Positions 12,688 through 25,094 of a stretch of DNA of 64,000 nt are shown here, piece by piece. Numbering within the stretch: the first letter of the stretch is position 1; every line of letters starts with the position of its first letter. The stretch comes from Scleroderma bovista (lineage: Eukaryota; Basidiomycota; Agaricomycetes; Boletales; Sclerodermataceae). The stretch spans positions 62,001 through 126,000 of the forward strand of contig JAYMGJ010000346.1 of the NCBI GenBank assembly GCA_037178675.1, in the 5' to 3' direction. Under the pieces are notes generated by a model, which was not told the origin of the DNA, ran no database searches, and was given only the letters and a program-made list of their open reading frames with translations. The translations under genes were made by a program, and so were the position numbers.

Positions 12688-13187
12688 CCTGGGTGCGGTG
12701 GTCGTCGCCGTGGTCGATGTGGTCGAGTATATGCGTTTTACCGCGACGGGTGATCAGACACGGGCCAGATAAGGCAACGGGGAGTCGGATCTGAGATCTC
12801 GCTTATCTTGGCGAGACGCCACCCCCAATCGAGGAGTCGACCCCCCGATTCACAAATAGAATGGAAAATCAATTAAGGGGTCGCGCATTAGACCCCGCTG
12901 ACACTGCGCACGGACAGTCCTCAGAGCTGCACTGAGCGTCGCTTCCCCCAGTCTCACTGCGATCGAACGACTCCTCGGTGCCGGGCGGGGTTTCGTCGTT
13001 GGTCTGCTGACCTTCGTCGCGGGTCTCCGATTGCGCCTTCCTATCGCCGAACATGGAAATGGAAATGGAATCAGCAAATTCAGATTACATAACAATACAG
13101 TTGTTGACACGTATTTGTGCGGAGGCTTGCAAACCTTAATTTGTCCCATACACACACCTGCTCCCCGACACCTTCAAGACCAACGCC
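12688..13187. promoter_or_regulatory. divergent promoter region between PPS1-like gene and RPL4
   Basis: 500 bp separate the ATGs of a regulatory phosphatase gene and a ribosomal protein gene. I see no supported open frame. Near the RPL4 side the sequence is pyrimidine-rich, as is common upstream of fungal ribosomal protein genes. No individual factor site is claimed. Confidence 0.4.
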
Positions 13188-14589
13188 ATGGCCTCAAGAC
13201 CCACCGTATCCGTCCACGCCGTCTCTGGAGGTTGGTCTGTCTCGTTTACATCTTAAATCGCTGCTTACCCCGTTCACAGAGGCTTCCTCTTCCCTTCCTC
13301 TTCCCGCCGTTCTTACCGCCCCGATCAGGCTCGATGTCGTTGCTCAGGTGCACAGTATGTCTCCCACTATCTGCTCCTCATTCTTGCACCCCCCTCACAC
13401 CATCGTCACCCAGAGAGCCTTGCAAAGAACAAACGCCAGGCGTACGCCGTCAGCGAAAAAGCTGGCCACCAAACCTCCGCCGAATCATGGGGTACTGGTC
13501 GCGCTGTAGCCCGTATCCCTCGTGTCGGAGGTGGAGGCACCCACCGCTCTGGCCAGGCATGCTACTTTTCTTTTTCTTCTCCATCCCCGTTGGTTAAACC
13601 ATCGTCGCATATAGGGTGCTTTCGGTAACATGTGTCGTGGCGGTCGTATGTTCGCACCCACCAAGACCTGGCGCAAATGGCATGTCAAAGTCAACCAAAA
13701 CCAGCGTCGCTTCGCCACCGTCTCCGCCCTCGCTGCTTCTGCTCTCCCGTCCCTCGTTCTCGCCCGCGGTCACCGCATCGAAGAGGTCGAGGAGGTTCCA
13801 CTTGTTGTCGCTTCAGCCGTCGAATCGTTCAAGAAGACCAAGGAAGCCGTCGCACTCCTCAAGACCATCAACGCCTACTCAGACGTCATCAAGGTCTCCA
13901 ACTCTCGCAGGCTCCGTGCTGGAAAGGGTAAAATGCGAAACCGTCGGTACCGCCAGCGTCGTGGTCCCCTCATCGTATACAACGAGGACAACGGCATCGT
14001 CAAGGCGTTCCGCAACTTGCCAGGTGTCGAGCTTGTCAACGTCAGGAGGCTAAACCTTCTCCAGCTCGCTCCCGGTGGACACATTGGTCGCTTCATCATT
14101 TACACCGAAGGCGCCTTCGCCCTCCTTGATCAAGTCTTCGGCACCTTTGACAAGGCATCTGTATACAAGAAGGACTACCTGTATGCATCCCCAACACATT
14201 GCTACCGTGCATCTCACTGATATGGTCCCTGCTGCGCAGGTTGCCCACCGCCAAGATATCTAACCCAGATGTAACCGGCATCATTAACAGCACGGAGATC
14301 CAATCTGTCGTCCGCCCAGCTGGCCCCAAGGTACAGAAGCGTCCTTACACACAAAAGAAGAACCCCTTGGTCAACAGGGGCGTTCTCTTCCGTCTGAACC
14401 CCTACGCGAAGACGATACGTCGTCACGAATTACGTACGTGCTTATCCCGCACTCTTCGTTGCACATTCTGATAAATTGTGAACAGTCCGCCAGGAGCGTC
14501 TCAAAGCCCAAAAGGACAAGAAGGCTAAGAAGGCGGCGAAGCCTCGTGCTGCTGGCGACGCCTTCCTCAACACGCTCTTTGCTCCCTAG
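13188..14589 (+). CDS. RPL4: 60S ribosomal protein L4 (uL4)
   Basis: Large-subunit ribosomal protein uL4, whose internal loop lines the exit tunnel. Exons 13188..13230, 13280..13354, 13414..13556, 13615..14180, 14240..14433 and 14486..14589 give 374 residues, normal for eukaryotic L4. Blocks: [77 protein letters not shown] and [14 protein letters not shown]; the C-terminal extension is Lys-rich. Intron 3 (13557..13614) begins with GC (CAG followed by gcatgc), and no GT donor keeps the invariant SGQGAFGN join. The ATG follows a short pyrimidine-rich leader. The 3' end faces TAH18. Confidence 0.96.
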
Positions 14590-15304
14590 ATGCCTGACGG
14601 ACATGTGACGACGGTGTTGACAGCGTGTTCATTTGATGCCGATCCATACTTATGACCCATGTCTGCATGCTGCTATGTGCACTTATGCCATACTTTGCAA
14701 AAGATATATTCGTGAGGAATACATTTGTCATTTGGCAGTCAGACCTGAGATAACCAATCGTCCTGCCGTCAAGGCAAGGTAGAGATCTCATTCGACGAGC
14801 TTATCGCGCATTCAACGTCTCCGCTTCTAAGCTGGTGCGAAATTGTCTTCCTCACCTGTCAGACTTGCATTCTCGATCACATTCGGCTGATCCACATATT
14901 TGTATTGGAAAAGTGAAACACAGTTCGACAAGAAAAGAGCAAATCTAGATCCTGTTGAAGTGGTCGACAGGTCTGCGGGCCTCACTGACAACTCTGAATA
15001 TTTGAATGATTCAGGACATTCGTCGAATATTGAAGTCGGGCCCAGACCCTCAGTTCATTCTCAGATCTGTCTCACGAAGGCCCTCACTTGGTCGGATCCT
15101 GTTTCAACAGGCAAATAGGTCGAGGGGCTGGTCCTAACTGCCGCTTTGCCCCGTTGTGCAAGTTGATACGACCACACTCGAGCACTCGGGGTGGTTAGAA
15201 GACTGAAGCATTACCCCACCGGTCGAGGACGGCGAGTTGATCCTACCAACATCCCGCTCCGTGTGAGATTATATCGGACGCTTGGTTGGCTGATTACACG
15301 CCCA
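14590..15304. other. convergent intergenic region, no gene seen
   Basis: 715 bp between the stop codons of RPL4 and TAH18. It holds the two 3' untranslated regions. Only short, unsupported open frames occur and no repeat was noticed. Confidence 0.5.
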
Positions 15305-17593
15305 CTAGCTCCAGCACTCTTCAATAAGTCTCCCACTGAGCTCCATCCCAGCAGTAAACTCGACTGCCTCCTCCCTTGATAGTTTCCCAATGTCTTCTGC
15401 GACATTCGTGAGGGCCTCGCGCACGGCAGCGGGCATCTTGTTGGACGATCTATCATCACATCCACACGCATCAGAACGACTCAGATTAACGCGGAAAACT
15501 GGCAACTCACCCCGATATGATGAGCGTGCCCTGTTCTTTTCTGAGGAGATTCCAAACCCTCTCTTTGTCCTGCTTGAGCAAATCCTGAACGTAGGTCCTC
15601 TTCGTCCCTTCCGGTCCATCTCGGGAAAAAGCGACACGGTATGTTATCTGCCCGTTTTCTGAATACATCTTCCACTCGGCTCCGTAGTGCTGATCCTTGT
15701 GCTCCGAACGACACCCAAAATAAAGCGTGACAGCTGCACAAACTATTAGAGTCGGTCTGTAATACCAATAAGACCCCTCCGTACCGTTAGACCCCGCATC
15801 TATGCGCTCCTCTATAACTGAACGCATTGGAGCAACGCCGGTTCCTGGGCCGACACAGATAACTGGTGTAGCAAGGTCCTCGGGCAACTTGATGAGCCCT
15901 TGGTCCACGGAGATGCGTAACTTTTCGCCTGATGTAGCGTAAACGTCATCATATAAAGTCTAGATACGTTATTTTCACGTACCTGGTTGAAGGGCAGCGA
16001 GATATGAGGTGCACACTCCTCTCCGAGGTATCTTGAGTTTCGTGCGGTATTTTACGATAGCAACACATAAATGAATTTCTCGTGGGCGGCGCTGAAATTC
16101 TCATCGATCGACATTGGACAGCAGAACGAAATGCCGATTACCTTGGCAGAGCTTGCTATGGAAAACTGGCGGGCCCGAAGAGGAGGAAAGACATCGAAAA
16201 CGTAGTCCCTGGGTATGCGCGCAGAGCGGAATTCACTGAGTACCTCTCGGATAGTCCGCTTCACGCGTTGACAGTACTCATACAACTCATCCTATCCGTG
16301 TTGTGAGCTCCAGTTTCGGCTATAGAAAGGGGGGCATGGCTCACGGCGCCTTCAACAGATACAAATTCATCTAATTTCTCGCGCTCTAGCTCATCTGTTG
16401 TGAAATGACGAAGAAACTGGAAGAAGGAACGGCGAGGAACAGCATTGAAGTCGAGATGATGGGTAAAAAGGATACGTAAAGTCGTAACGCGCGGAACATG
16501 GTCAGGAAGCGATTGGTCTTTTCATCACTGATTAGCAACAACAAGAAAGGCGAAAGGATACGTACCGAACATAGTGTGTGTGATGGAGAATGGTGTATCC
16601 GCGTCGTTTGCCCAACCCATCGTGACCAGAAAACTGTCCACTTCCGAGTCCATCGCAATAGGGCGAATAACAGCGACGTCCCCAGGATTATGACTGCTTG
16701 ACGTCATTTTCAAAGTGGTGGATCGTACATGCCTGAGCTCACTTGATGTCACAGTCTGAAACCAGTTCCAAGTGGCGGACATCCTGAAACCAGTCTTCGG
16801 CTGTAATGCGGCGGTTGCACCGCACCGTTACATCGAAATACGTCTCGTCAGCATCAAAGGGTATGATGGACTTCCCTTCTGATGAAACATCCCTTGTAGT
16901 GATTCTAGATGGTGGTTTGTCGAGGGACCTGAGCTTCTCCAGTTCCGGATCTAATGGATATATATGAAGCAACGCCTCGAGTAGTTGTTCTATCCACGGA
17001 TCTAGGGCACCGTCTAACCTAATAAATTTTCAGTACTTGGGGAGCCTGATAAGCATAGAAGACGCACCCAAGCTGGTGCTGATCATCGCCTTCACCCCTT
17101 GAAGAAATCTCACGTGCACCGAGCCCCAATAACCTCCTGGATAATTTCTTTGCGGGCCAACAGAATCTCTCGTATGCTGAATCGCCCAGTCCAAAGATAC
17201 AAAAGTCCATGTCTTCGAACAGGTCATCTGGCAAATCCGACCTCAGAAGCATATTCCACAGTGGTGTCATCGCGCGAGGTTCGGTTCCAGATCCTGTCGT
17301 AGCGACAACAAATATGACGAGCGTTTCCGTGATCAATTCTTCCTGTAAATTTGTTAGCCATTGATATGTATGAAACTACCAGAGTAACGGACCGGGGAGT
17401 ATGTCGCCATATTGCATACGCGACACTGGAAATAGACTCTGCGACATTCTCTAGCAATGCGGTCGGCGGTTTCCTGAGCAGTTCCTGTCTCTGTTGCGTA
17501 AAGGATAAGCAGACACCTTGGATCCGCAGCGTTTTCGTTGTCGTGAGATGGGACATCGGCGTCGTTCTTTTCGTCGTCTGTGACTGAGGACAT
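15305..17593 (-). CDS. TAH18: NADPH-dependent diflavin oxidoreductase (Tah18/NDOR1)
   Basis: Diflavin reductase that passes electrons from NADPH through FAD and FMN to Dre2 in cytosolic iron-sulfur cluster assembly. I read ten exons, the first 17593..17393. The flavodoxin domain opens with LLILYATETGTAQETADR, then VIFVVATTGSGTEP and FGLGDSAYERFC. The FAD domain has RARQFSIASS and RRGVCTSYLA. The NADPH domain has CVGPGTGVAPMRS, LYFGCRSE and the C-terminal SNKMPAAVREAL block, ending EECWS as Tah18 proteins typically end in a Trp-containing tail. There is no membrane anchor, which separates it from cytochrome P450 reductase. Splice sites are canonical where read. Divergent from the DUF6533 gene across 1.4 kb. 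Confidence 0.92.
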
Positions 17594-19016
17594 CTTCAAG
17601 CGTTGCAAGTATGTCCAGCGGCTAAGGTAGGCTCGGGACCTACTTCTACAAGATGTGCACAAGCGCTCGTGACCATCGACCCATCCGTAGGCCATTATTG
17701 TGAATACGCACAGATGAGGTGTACATAGTGTACAAATTCTATGTCCATAGGTAAACAGTAGATGATAAGAGATCCGTTTTTCATGCTTATGACCCTTGTC
17801 GTCGTTTTCGTCATTGATAGGCTATGTGCCAGCGATGTGAATCTAACGGAGTCTTTTCGTTGTGTAGTGTCTACCAGACTCAGCTCGTCGTCGTCGCCGT
17901 GTCGTGGTGGTATTGGCCAGTCGTTGTCAATGTGCCGTGCGGATCCCCTCGTCGATGTTCTACAGCAGCATTGCAAGCCTGGTGGGCACCGATGACTTTA
18001 CCTCGTCGATATGCCACAAGAACACTGGCCAAGGGAGCTACCTCAGCATTGTACATACTGCAGCGGAAACGGTAACCTGGCCAGTCTACCTCCCTGTTGT
18101 CGTCTTTGTACCATCATGGCATGACATTGCCGTGGTAAAGGTGCCACAGGTCAGCTCGTCGTGCTCCCGCTCTACTGGCCATGGGATGACCCTGTCGTCA
18201 CCATCCTTGCCGTGGATTTTACTTCATTGTCGTCGTTGATCCGACCGTGCTGTGGTGGTGGAGTCAGTAGTTGTTGAATTATGTTCAAATCGAGGTCATA
18301 GTGAGATCGTTGACTCCTCGAAATGGCAGTTCTCCACGAGTCGAGGACACAATGTTGCTAAGTTTCAGGATTGCAACGTTCCACACTGGTTTTCAACTTC
18401 TTGTTTTGGATGCAAGGTATTCTCAGCATCCTCGTTCTTCATCATGTCATGAATCACAGAGCTCAGAAAGAGAGAAAAGCTTATCCCGCATGGAAATATG
18501 CAGTACAAATTGTCAACGTCGACGCGGTTGACTCACGGTAAGCAATTTTGTGTACATACAGTGCACTGCCCCTGGGAGTGCCACTCAGTATCCGCACGAC
18601 AAGACTCGAGAAAATGCACATATCTATTCAAGTGCACGATCCAGGCCATCTTCCTGCCATGTAGCTACTGGCATGTCGTACAAATTGTTATGAGTTTCCG
18701 GAGTACTAATCCACAGATATAATATAATCCGAATGTCAATGTCATGCACAGGAATGTATGTCACGAACTTCACAGGAATGCCATCAAAACACAGAACAAA
18801 ACTGTACGTATTACCTGCACCTTGGCAGTGTCCCAAATGATGGTGGCCACGAAGTAATCAAGCTTCATGTCACACACACGATTCTCCGTGCGCCTTGTAA
18901 AAGTCCATCGCCTCCAGTGGCATTTTCCTTCCTGCTCTCACCCGCTCGTGCGAGCGGTTTCCTCTCCAGACCCGTTAAAATAACTCTAACGGCCTTTCTG
19001 AGTTGGCGTGGAGACC
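17594..19016. other. intergenic region, imperfect GTCGTC-rich stretch, no gene seen
   Basis: 1.4 kb between divergent starts of TAH18 and the DUF6533 gene. About 17880-18240 is rich in GTCGTC, TGCCGTGG and TGGCCA words without a clean tandem period. No frame shows a recognisable protein. The part next to 19017 should carry the DUF6533 promoter. Confidence 0.4.
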
Positions 19017-20521
19017 ATGACGACCGACGACCAGTCCTTGATCAACTGGAAATCCGCCCTCCAGTATCATTGCGAGTTCCAGTTTGCTATGATCACGTTC
19101 ATGATATACGACCATGCTATCACGCTGAGACAAGAGGTGAGTACATTGGACGACAGGGGCTCTGTCGCCATTAACACTTGGGCTAAAAGGCTTATAGGTC
19201 GACCTCTTCTGGTACAGCAAGTGGAATTTGTCCAAAGCGTTGTATCTGTCTGTAAGGTTCTGCCTTCGATGATGTCCTGGTTAACAGATTTATGATCTGA
19301 CAGATCCGTTACTTGTCAGTGGTGCTTGCAGCGTAAGTATAGTTCTAGCGTTTCATGTCACTACGATAAATACTACGTTTCAGAGTACTACTATATTGTG
19401 CGCCGATTTGTCGCTGGTTAATATGCAAGGTCCCGTTTCTGACTTCATAGTATCCTTCAGCCAACACCGGAAGAAGTAATGTGAGTCGCTGAGTGTATTT
19501 AGGACCGTTCGTTGCAGAGTCTGATGAGTCTCCAGATGTTGGTCCTTCCCTCTGCATATGTCGCAAGACATAGACTAAGCATAACCACCTCCATTAATCG
19601 GCAGTACTATATTTTTGACTGGCTTTGCTCTATCAGCTGTGCTAATGGCTTTTTGCCAAGGTCGGTCATCTCCCTGTTTCGGGTATTTGGATGACCGTAT
19701 GCATCTGCAAAGTTGCCATCATAATCCGAGTGTGGTACCTATTCGCGCGGAACCGCCTCGTCCGGACTATCGCCGTATCTACCTTCGCAGCTACAACAAT
19801 CGCATCAATCGTCCTAATCATTTTCTCTGCGAAGGACTTGAAAACGCTACTCATGTCGACCACTGTAATTCCAGTCTCGCGGACACTCGTGTGGATGCTT
19901 GTGCCCTCGTTGATCATTCACACCGTCTTGTTCGCCTTGAAAGTATATCGATTTAGTCAGAGTTCAAGTTCACTTCACGTGGAAGCACCGCTGCGGAGGT
20001 TTCTAAAAGAGTCAATGATCCATGTTTTCCCTTTTCCAATATCCCTTTCTGATATTTTTTGGTGCAGGGGAATGCTACTGTATGCGTTCGTGACAGGTCA
20101 GTGAACGTTTGCTCTTCCGCACCCAAGCGTTCCTGACGTTATACTCGACGTAGGATCCATCGTGATCACTATGACCTGTCTCACATTCACGGATTCCTCT
20201 CATCTTTCAGTACGCGTGTTCATGAACTAATGTATGGATATAGGCTGAGATTTGGTTCGCAGGTATTTTTTTTTGGGCTCGCTAGGTGCGTAGCGCTCGC
20301 CAGGGGCTATCCGTCAAACATCTGTTTACTTAGCCGTGATCAGTTTCCCCACTGCAGCCGCTGTTGTGTCGGTCTGCCACATCATGCTGAGTATAAATTC
20401 GTTAGCGTCTACGTTCCATGTTGACCCGGAATGGCTCCTCAACCATGCCGAGATGACTCGGCTGCAGTTCCGAGAAGGGAGGAACAAGAGTGAATTGCGT
20501 GTAGACATCTATGACTATTAA
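19017..20521 (+). CDS. DUF6533 multi-span membrane protein
   Basis: Member of the basidiomycete-expanded DUF6533 membrane family, function unknown. Exon 1 (19017..19136) encodes the signature start with FMIYDHAITLRQE, and exon 2 (19198..19251) continues DLFWYSKWNLSKALYLS, then exon 3 (19304..19332) RYLSVVLAA. These match the YDHxLTL...EVxxIW...KWxxxKxL pattern of the family. Later exons give further hydrophobic segments: KVAIIIRVWYLFARNR, IVLIIFSAKDL, MLVPSLIIHTVLFALKVYRF, GMLLYAFVTG and VISFPTAAAVVSVCHIMLS. The protein ends at the TAA 20519..20521 after an exon with a hydrophilic tail. Exon borders between about 19380 and 19690 and between 20030 and 20330 are not resolved; that stretch could also be slightly degenerate. 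Confidence 0.7.
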
Positions 20522-21028
20522 CTTGTAGCTTAGATATACTGCAGTCGTTGTATGTCATTCAGTGATAGTCTGTACAATTTTGGTCCTGAGGCGGTGATCT
20601 GAACATTTTGTCCACGCCGCTAGAGAAGAATACTCAGTTTCTTGGGATCCGTCTATCGTCCTTTTTGCTTCTTGAAAATGGGGCGTCCCTTGAGATCCTT
20701 CTTTATGTAATTAGCCTATTGCTATTGATGTCTGCACAGGTTTAATGCGGTAACTATTACATTGGAACTGGAGTCGAGTGGAGTGTACAAAACACGCACT
20801 TCTCGTGTTCCAGATCTGGAGGTATAACAGGAGGCGCAGGAAAACAAAAAAGCATACCCTATCGTCACATGCACTAATATGATTTGTATCTTTGCTGTCG
20901 TACTTCGATGACCTTCGCCAACACTAGTCCGCACAGAGAGGCAAATACCCTGTTCACACGTAAGTACAACTTTTCTTCACGGGAGATGAAAGGAACACAT
21001 TTTCAAATGGCCTTCTCCGCTTGCATTA
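20522..21028. other. convergent intergenic region, no gene seen
   Basis: 507 bp between the stops of the DUF6533 gene and the four-helix membrane protein gene. Nothing beyond the two 3' ends is supported. Confidence 0.45.
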
Positions 21029-22038
21029 TCAGCCTCCGCCGTAGGGCAGCCGTATCACCATTGGCTGACGAATACTACGCGCAGACTGCCACACCAACCA
21101 TCCGATGACACACATGCCAAAGGTTAGTGTTAATCTACCAATCGCAGTCAAGACCTGCCAATCAGGTTAGGCAAAGCTTACAAACTCACATTTGAATAAT
21201 CGACAACGCTGTAAACACGTGTCAGAATAGGTGGTCCATCCAACAAAGCGTTCGGACTTACCAAATAGCGCTTTCAGCTGACCGCAGTACACGACACCCT
21301 CGCAAGAATATGTCGTAAAAACGGGGGACGATTTGTCTAGCAGGCTAGTCCCCGCTACCCAAAACACCCATGTAACTAGCACCCAAACTGCTTGTGTCCC
21401 GATTGATGCAACCGGGCGACGCGACCATACTGGATCCAGGAAGAACAGAGTGTATGTGCCGGATGTAATAGTTGTCCAGCAACCAGCAAATCTAGAATGC
21501 ACTATGAAATACTTTGGACTCTAAGACAGAGTGAACTCACAGGAGGAATCGCACGCCTGACCGTAACATTGGATTCGGTGCATTGTTGTTGAACTTGTAC
21601 TGAAGTAATAGCCAAGTGGCATCTGCGACCTAAAGGGTGGAAACGTTGGTAAAATAAGCTGAAAAGGGGCATCACATATTACCCCAGCCAAACTACTAAA
21701 TAACAGGAAGACATAAACGACTGCAACGAATGAGCATCGAATTAAGTCATATAAGACCACCAAGGCTTACGAGGACCGTACTGTTGCATCTTCATCCCAG
21801 AGGCCTTATTCAACGGTCGTGGATTGCGTTTTGAATGCCTGTAGAGCAGGTACAAAGGACAGAAATATATCAGAGCTAACATGGGCGTAACAGCCGCTAT
21901 GATGCTAGATATCGCGCTCGAATACATTCTAGATTTGCTAACATCAGGGGCTGAGGCGATTGCTGGATTGCTCTGAAGAGCAAATGAACCAGTGGCAAGA
22001 GCAGCAAGGATGCACAAGGACGATGCAAAGGGTAGCAT
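21029..22038 (-). CDS. four-span MARVEL-like membrane protein
   Basis: Tetraspan membrane protein resembling fungal MARVEL-type proteins; the function is unknown. Exons 22038..21771, 21720..21683, 21629..21541, 21491..21262, 21208..21190 and 21134..21029 give 249 residues. It starts with a signal-like hydrophobic stretch (MLPFASSLCILAALATGSF), then four membrane segments around IIAAVTPMLALIYFCPLYLL, LVYVFLLFSSLAG, VWVLVTWVFWVAGTSLL and LTLTFGMCVIGWLVW. The loops carry VADATWLLLQY and GVRFLLFAGCWTTITSG, a pattern common in this fungal family. Exon 5 is a 19-nt micro-exon. An alternative start at the first true membrane segment would drop the signal-like region. Same strand as the PARP-like genes, 752 bp downstream of PARP-A. 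Confidence 0.72.
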
Positions 22039-22789
22039 TTCAACCAGCTGATATACCATGTCAGAAGGTAGTGCCCCTCATGAGGACCAAGGCAGCTCAA
22101 GGACATACTGAAATTGACTGTTGGCGAGACGAGGGCATTGACATGCTGGCGATGACAACAGAGGCGGTAGCGGCAGCGCTAATGGCTTTAGCTGCGAGCG
22201 GGGGAGGAGGAAAGATATGGGATTCTGCTTCTGAAGCGAGAGCTTGCATGGTATGCGGACAACGAGTGTTCAGAACAGCGGCTTCATGGTGAATGAAGCG
22301 TGCTAACAACGTGCTGGCAGCACTGGCTTCGATGCATCGCGACTTGCACCCTCTGTGAGTTAGTTCCCGTACTAATCTTTCCAGCGGAAATGAGGGAAAG
22401 CAATTCGGAAAATGCCCGTCGTGTTCTGAAGCGAGTCCATGTTCATCGACTATCCATACGCCGGTGTTGAGTACTTACTACTAATTTGTAGTCAAGATGC
22501 AGTGCGGTTTACATAAGCTGGGTCAGTCCAGATAAAGTAATGTCTCCTCGCACTCAGCGAAGTCTTCAGAGTTCAATTGAACCCTGCCATAGGGCATTCA
22601 GAATTAGAGATAGCGTTCATGATTGATCTCAAAAAGAAAGTGATAGAATTACATTATAGTGAATGGTACAAATGAGCTCCATGTCGAAGAACTTTAACTT
22701 AATTATTAGATACGGCGTCGTCTATGTACTACTACTGGAGCTTAGATGATGGATCTAACCTCCAGGGACTTGCAACATGCACCAGCAGT
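22039..22789. other. intergenic region, no gene seen
   Basis: 751 bp between the start of the membrane-protein gene and the stop of PARP-A, both on the minus strand. It should hold the membrane-protein promoter. Open frames here are short and unsupported. Confidence 0.45.
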
Positions 22790-24360
22790 TCACCCGTCAT
22801 ACATCACGAGGTACGATGGTCGGATAGCGTTCTCTGTATAGCACACGAGTTCATCATAATTAAGGGAGCCACCGATCACAACCTCAGCAAGAACCTGGGC
22901 GGTGCTTTAGTGACAAGGTGGACAGCAAGTCCTAGCGGCGCACTTACCGAGTCGTAACCTGTCGGCGGAGCAGTCATTCTTGTATTGTCCTGCATCATCT
23001 TGTAACCCTTTCCAACAACCACTTTGTTCAGGAGAATGGCCTTTAAATTCGAAGGCTTGAGGTTGTTGGAGTAGTCATTGGACTTTGATGAGGTGGATGA
23101 CGTGTAGATACCCGCACCGAACCTATATTCCAACGTGCTCAAATTCACTACACAAAATCTAGTAAACTGGGGCAAGTACTCACCTACCCCAGCCAGTCTT
23201 CTTTCCGAAGAGGCTCAAACTATATGACGTGCGAAGGATTCCGCACAACGAACATGATGGCGAAGTACAGAGGTTACAGTTCCCGTTGTCGCCAAGGAGG
23301 CACTCCCTTGTGGTTCCATGCCATCGACGGTTCTCGTTTCCGGCTGAGCGTCCTGCAGCGACGAAGTTTCCCCTGGCCTCGACTTGGGAGCTGTGAGTTG
23401 CTGAGTGAAGCCCCACCGTCGAGGATTTGAATGTATCTTACCGATAAGTTTCATATCTGGCAATGGATGATGGGTGTCCGATGACTTTGTATATCCTACG
23501 TACAGTAGGACATGCAGTCTGATGCCGCCAGGAGGCCTTAAACTGATCGGTGACTATACAGCAGTGATTCAGTTATAAACGTCAGTATAGATCATACATC
23601 CTTACATACCGCTCTTGAATGTATCATGTCCCTGAGGCACCTCGAGGAGTGCTGGGGCTTTCTTCTCTGCCTTGGATGTACATGCCTGGCTACAGAAGTG
23701 GCCCTTCTTCACTGCTTTTCCACAAAGCAAGCAACCATTCTTCACAGGTCTGAATGGCAGAACCGTGAGCATCGCGGCTAGTGCGTTGGGTTTCAAGCCT
23801 ACGGACTTTGCTTGGGCGGGTGTTGTTCCTGCAGTCTTGGCTTTCTGCGCGCAAGTTTTACCACAGAAGGAATGTGTGGTAGTCCCATCATTGTATTTGG
23901 GTAGCTTATGACAATACTGTACGAAGAGATATTAGTAGAAGATCCAGCGAACAAGACAAGAAGCTATCATACATCGCACGTCTGGACAGCGGAAGCCTTT
24001 CCGCTCTTCCCTCTCTTTGGAGGGTTATTGGATGGCGTAGATTTATTCTGCATCTTAGCAGCGCAGTTCTTGCTGCAGTACGAATGCGTCTTCTTTCCGT
24101 CGAAATACTTCGGTTTGACTTGGCAGACCTAGGAGAACCACGTATCAGCTTTGTATGTGCAATCACATTCTCTATTGTATACGAACGTCACAAAGATTGG
24201 TTACATTTATCTGTGCAGCCTGTTGATGATATGAAGCACTTGGGGCGGGCTGTTGTGCCTGAGCAGCCTGCGCCTGCGCCTGCTGACTAGCGAGATATTG
24301 ACCAGCCATCGTGCCAAGAACTGAAAGTGCGGCATGCATTGGTGGAAGGGCTGCGCTCAT
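22790..24360 (-). CDS. PARP-like ADP-ribosyltransferase with three Cys/His modules (PARP-A)
   Basis: Predicted ADP-ribosyltransferase of the PARP (H-Y-E) fold, fused to N-terminal zinc-binding modules. Exons 24360..24187, 24128..23973, 23916..23610, 23553..23442, 23390..23184, 23122..22948 and 22894..22790 give 411 residues. After an Ala/Gln-rich start come three modules of the form CxxC...H-aromatic-C-x3-C: LCDVCQVKPKY..THSYCSKNCA, TCDYCHKLPKY..THSFCGKTCA and GCLLCGKA..GHFCSQAC. The catalytic part has RRWHGT (His274), FGAGIYTSS (Tyr325) and NYDELVCY (Glu392), so the H-Y-E triad is intact and poly- or mono-ADP-ribosylation is possible. The middle holds the Cys-rich block CTSPSCSLCGILRTSY typical of the basidiomycete group. 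The exon 1 donor was placed so as to complete the first CxxC. Target unknown. Confidence 0.85.
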
Positions 24361-25094
24361 GGTGTGTCGATGGACCTGCCTCCAATATTGAGAGAAGATA
24401 TGAACGAGATCGATTCAGATGTTCAAGGATAGCTCTCCAGGAGCGTAGAAGTTGTAAATGGGCGAGATGTGATAGCGTATTGCGCCGAGATGCTGCTTTA
24501 TAGCCACGGACCAGGCATCAACATTATGCATGGAGGTAGCGCACTGGAATGCGAAAAACGCGTGTTTTCCGCAAGGGACCATGCATGTTCATTGGTTTCA
24601 TGGTCGACGGTCGTCCCGGAGCTGAAATGGATGCACATGACTCACAACGGATCAAAGCACACCAACGTGTACTGCGACCATACAATGAAATAGTCTGATC
24701 CTGTAAAGATCGCTGTTGAGATCGACAAACTAGCAATTCGGCATACTATCAATTGTGTCTTCAGCATAATCGTGAGGCATTTGTATCACCAGTCAGAAGA
24801 GAATCAGATAATGACCATCTAACCTTAGGCTAAACTTGAGCCCTTGACAAAACGAAACATTGGTGGTCGACATCGTTCATTCATTTCCAAGAGGTATGTG
24901 GTGGAACTGCCCTAGTTAGGTAATGTTGTAAAATTATTTATTGTGGACTAAAATAACACCGCGGATTTGCTTGGACATCGCTGTGCATAACTTCACAGCA
25001 CCGAGTACCAGTAGTACAGCATACAGTAAGTAGAATGTAAATAATGAAATAAATACTCCAAGAGTGCTCCACGGAGGGCGACATGCACGATGAA
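24361..25094. other. intergenic region between tandem PARP-like genes
   Basis: 734 bp between the start of PARP-A and the stop of PARP-B, both on the minus strand. It should contain the PARP-A promoter. No additional gene or zinc-module remnant was recognised. Confidence 0.45.

Noticed and set aside
17880..18240. GTCGTC-rich stretch considered as a gene or minisatellite
   Set aside because: No fixed period and no frame with a plausible protein; recorded only as intergenic composition.
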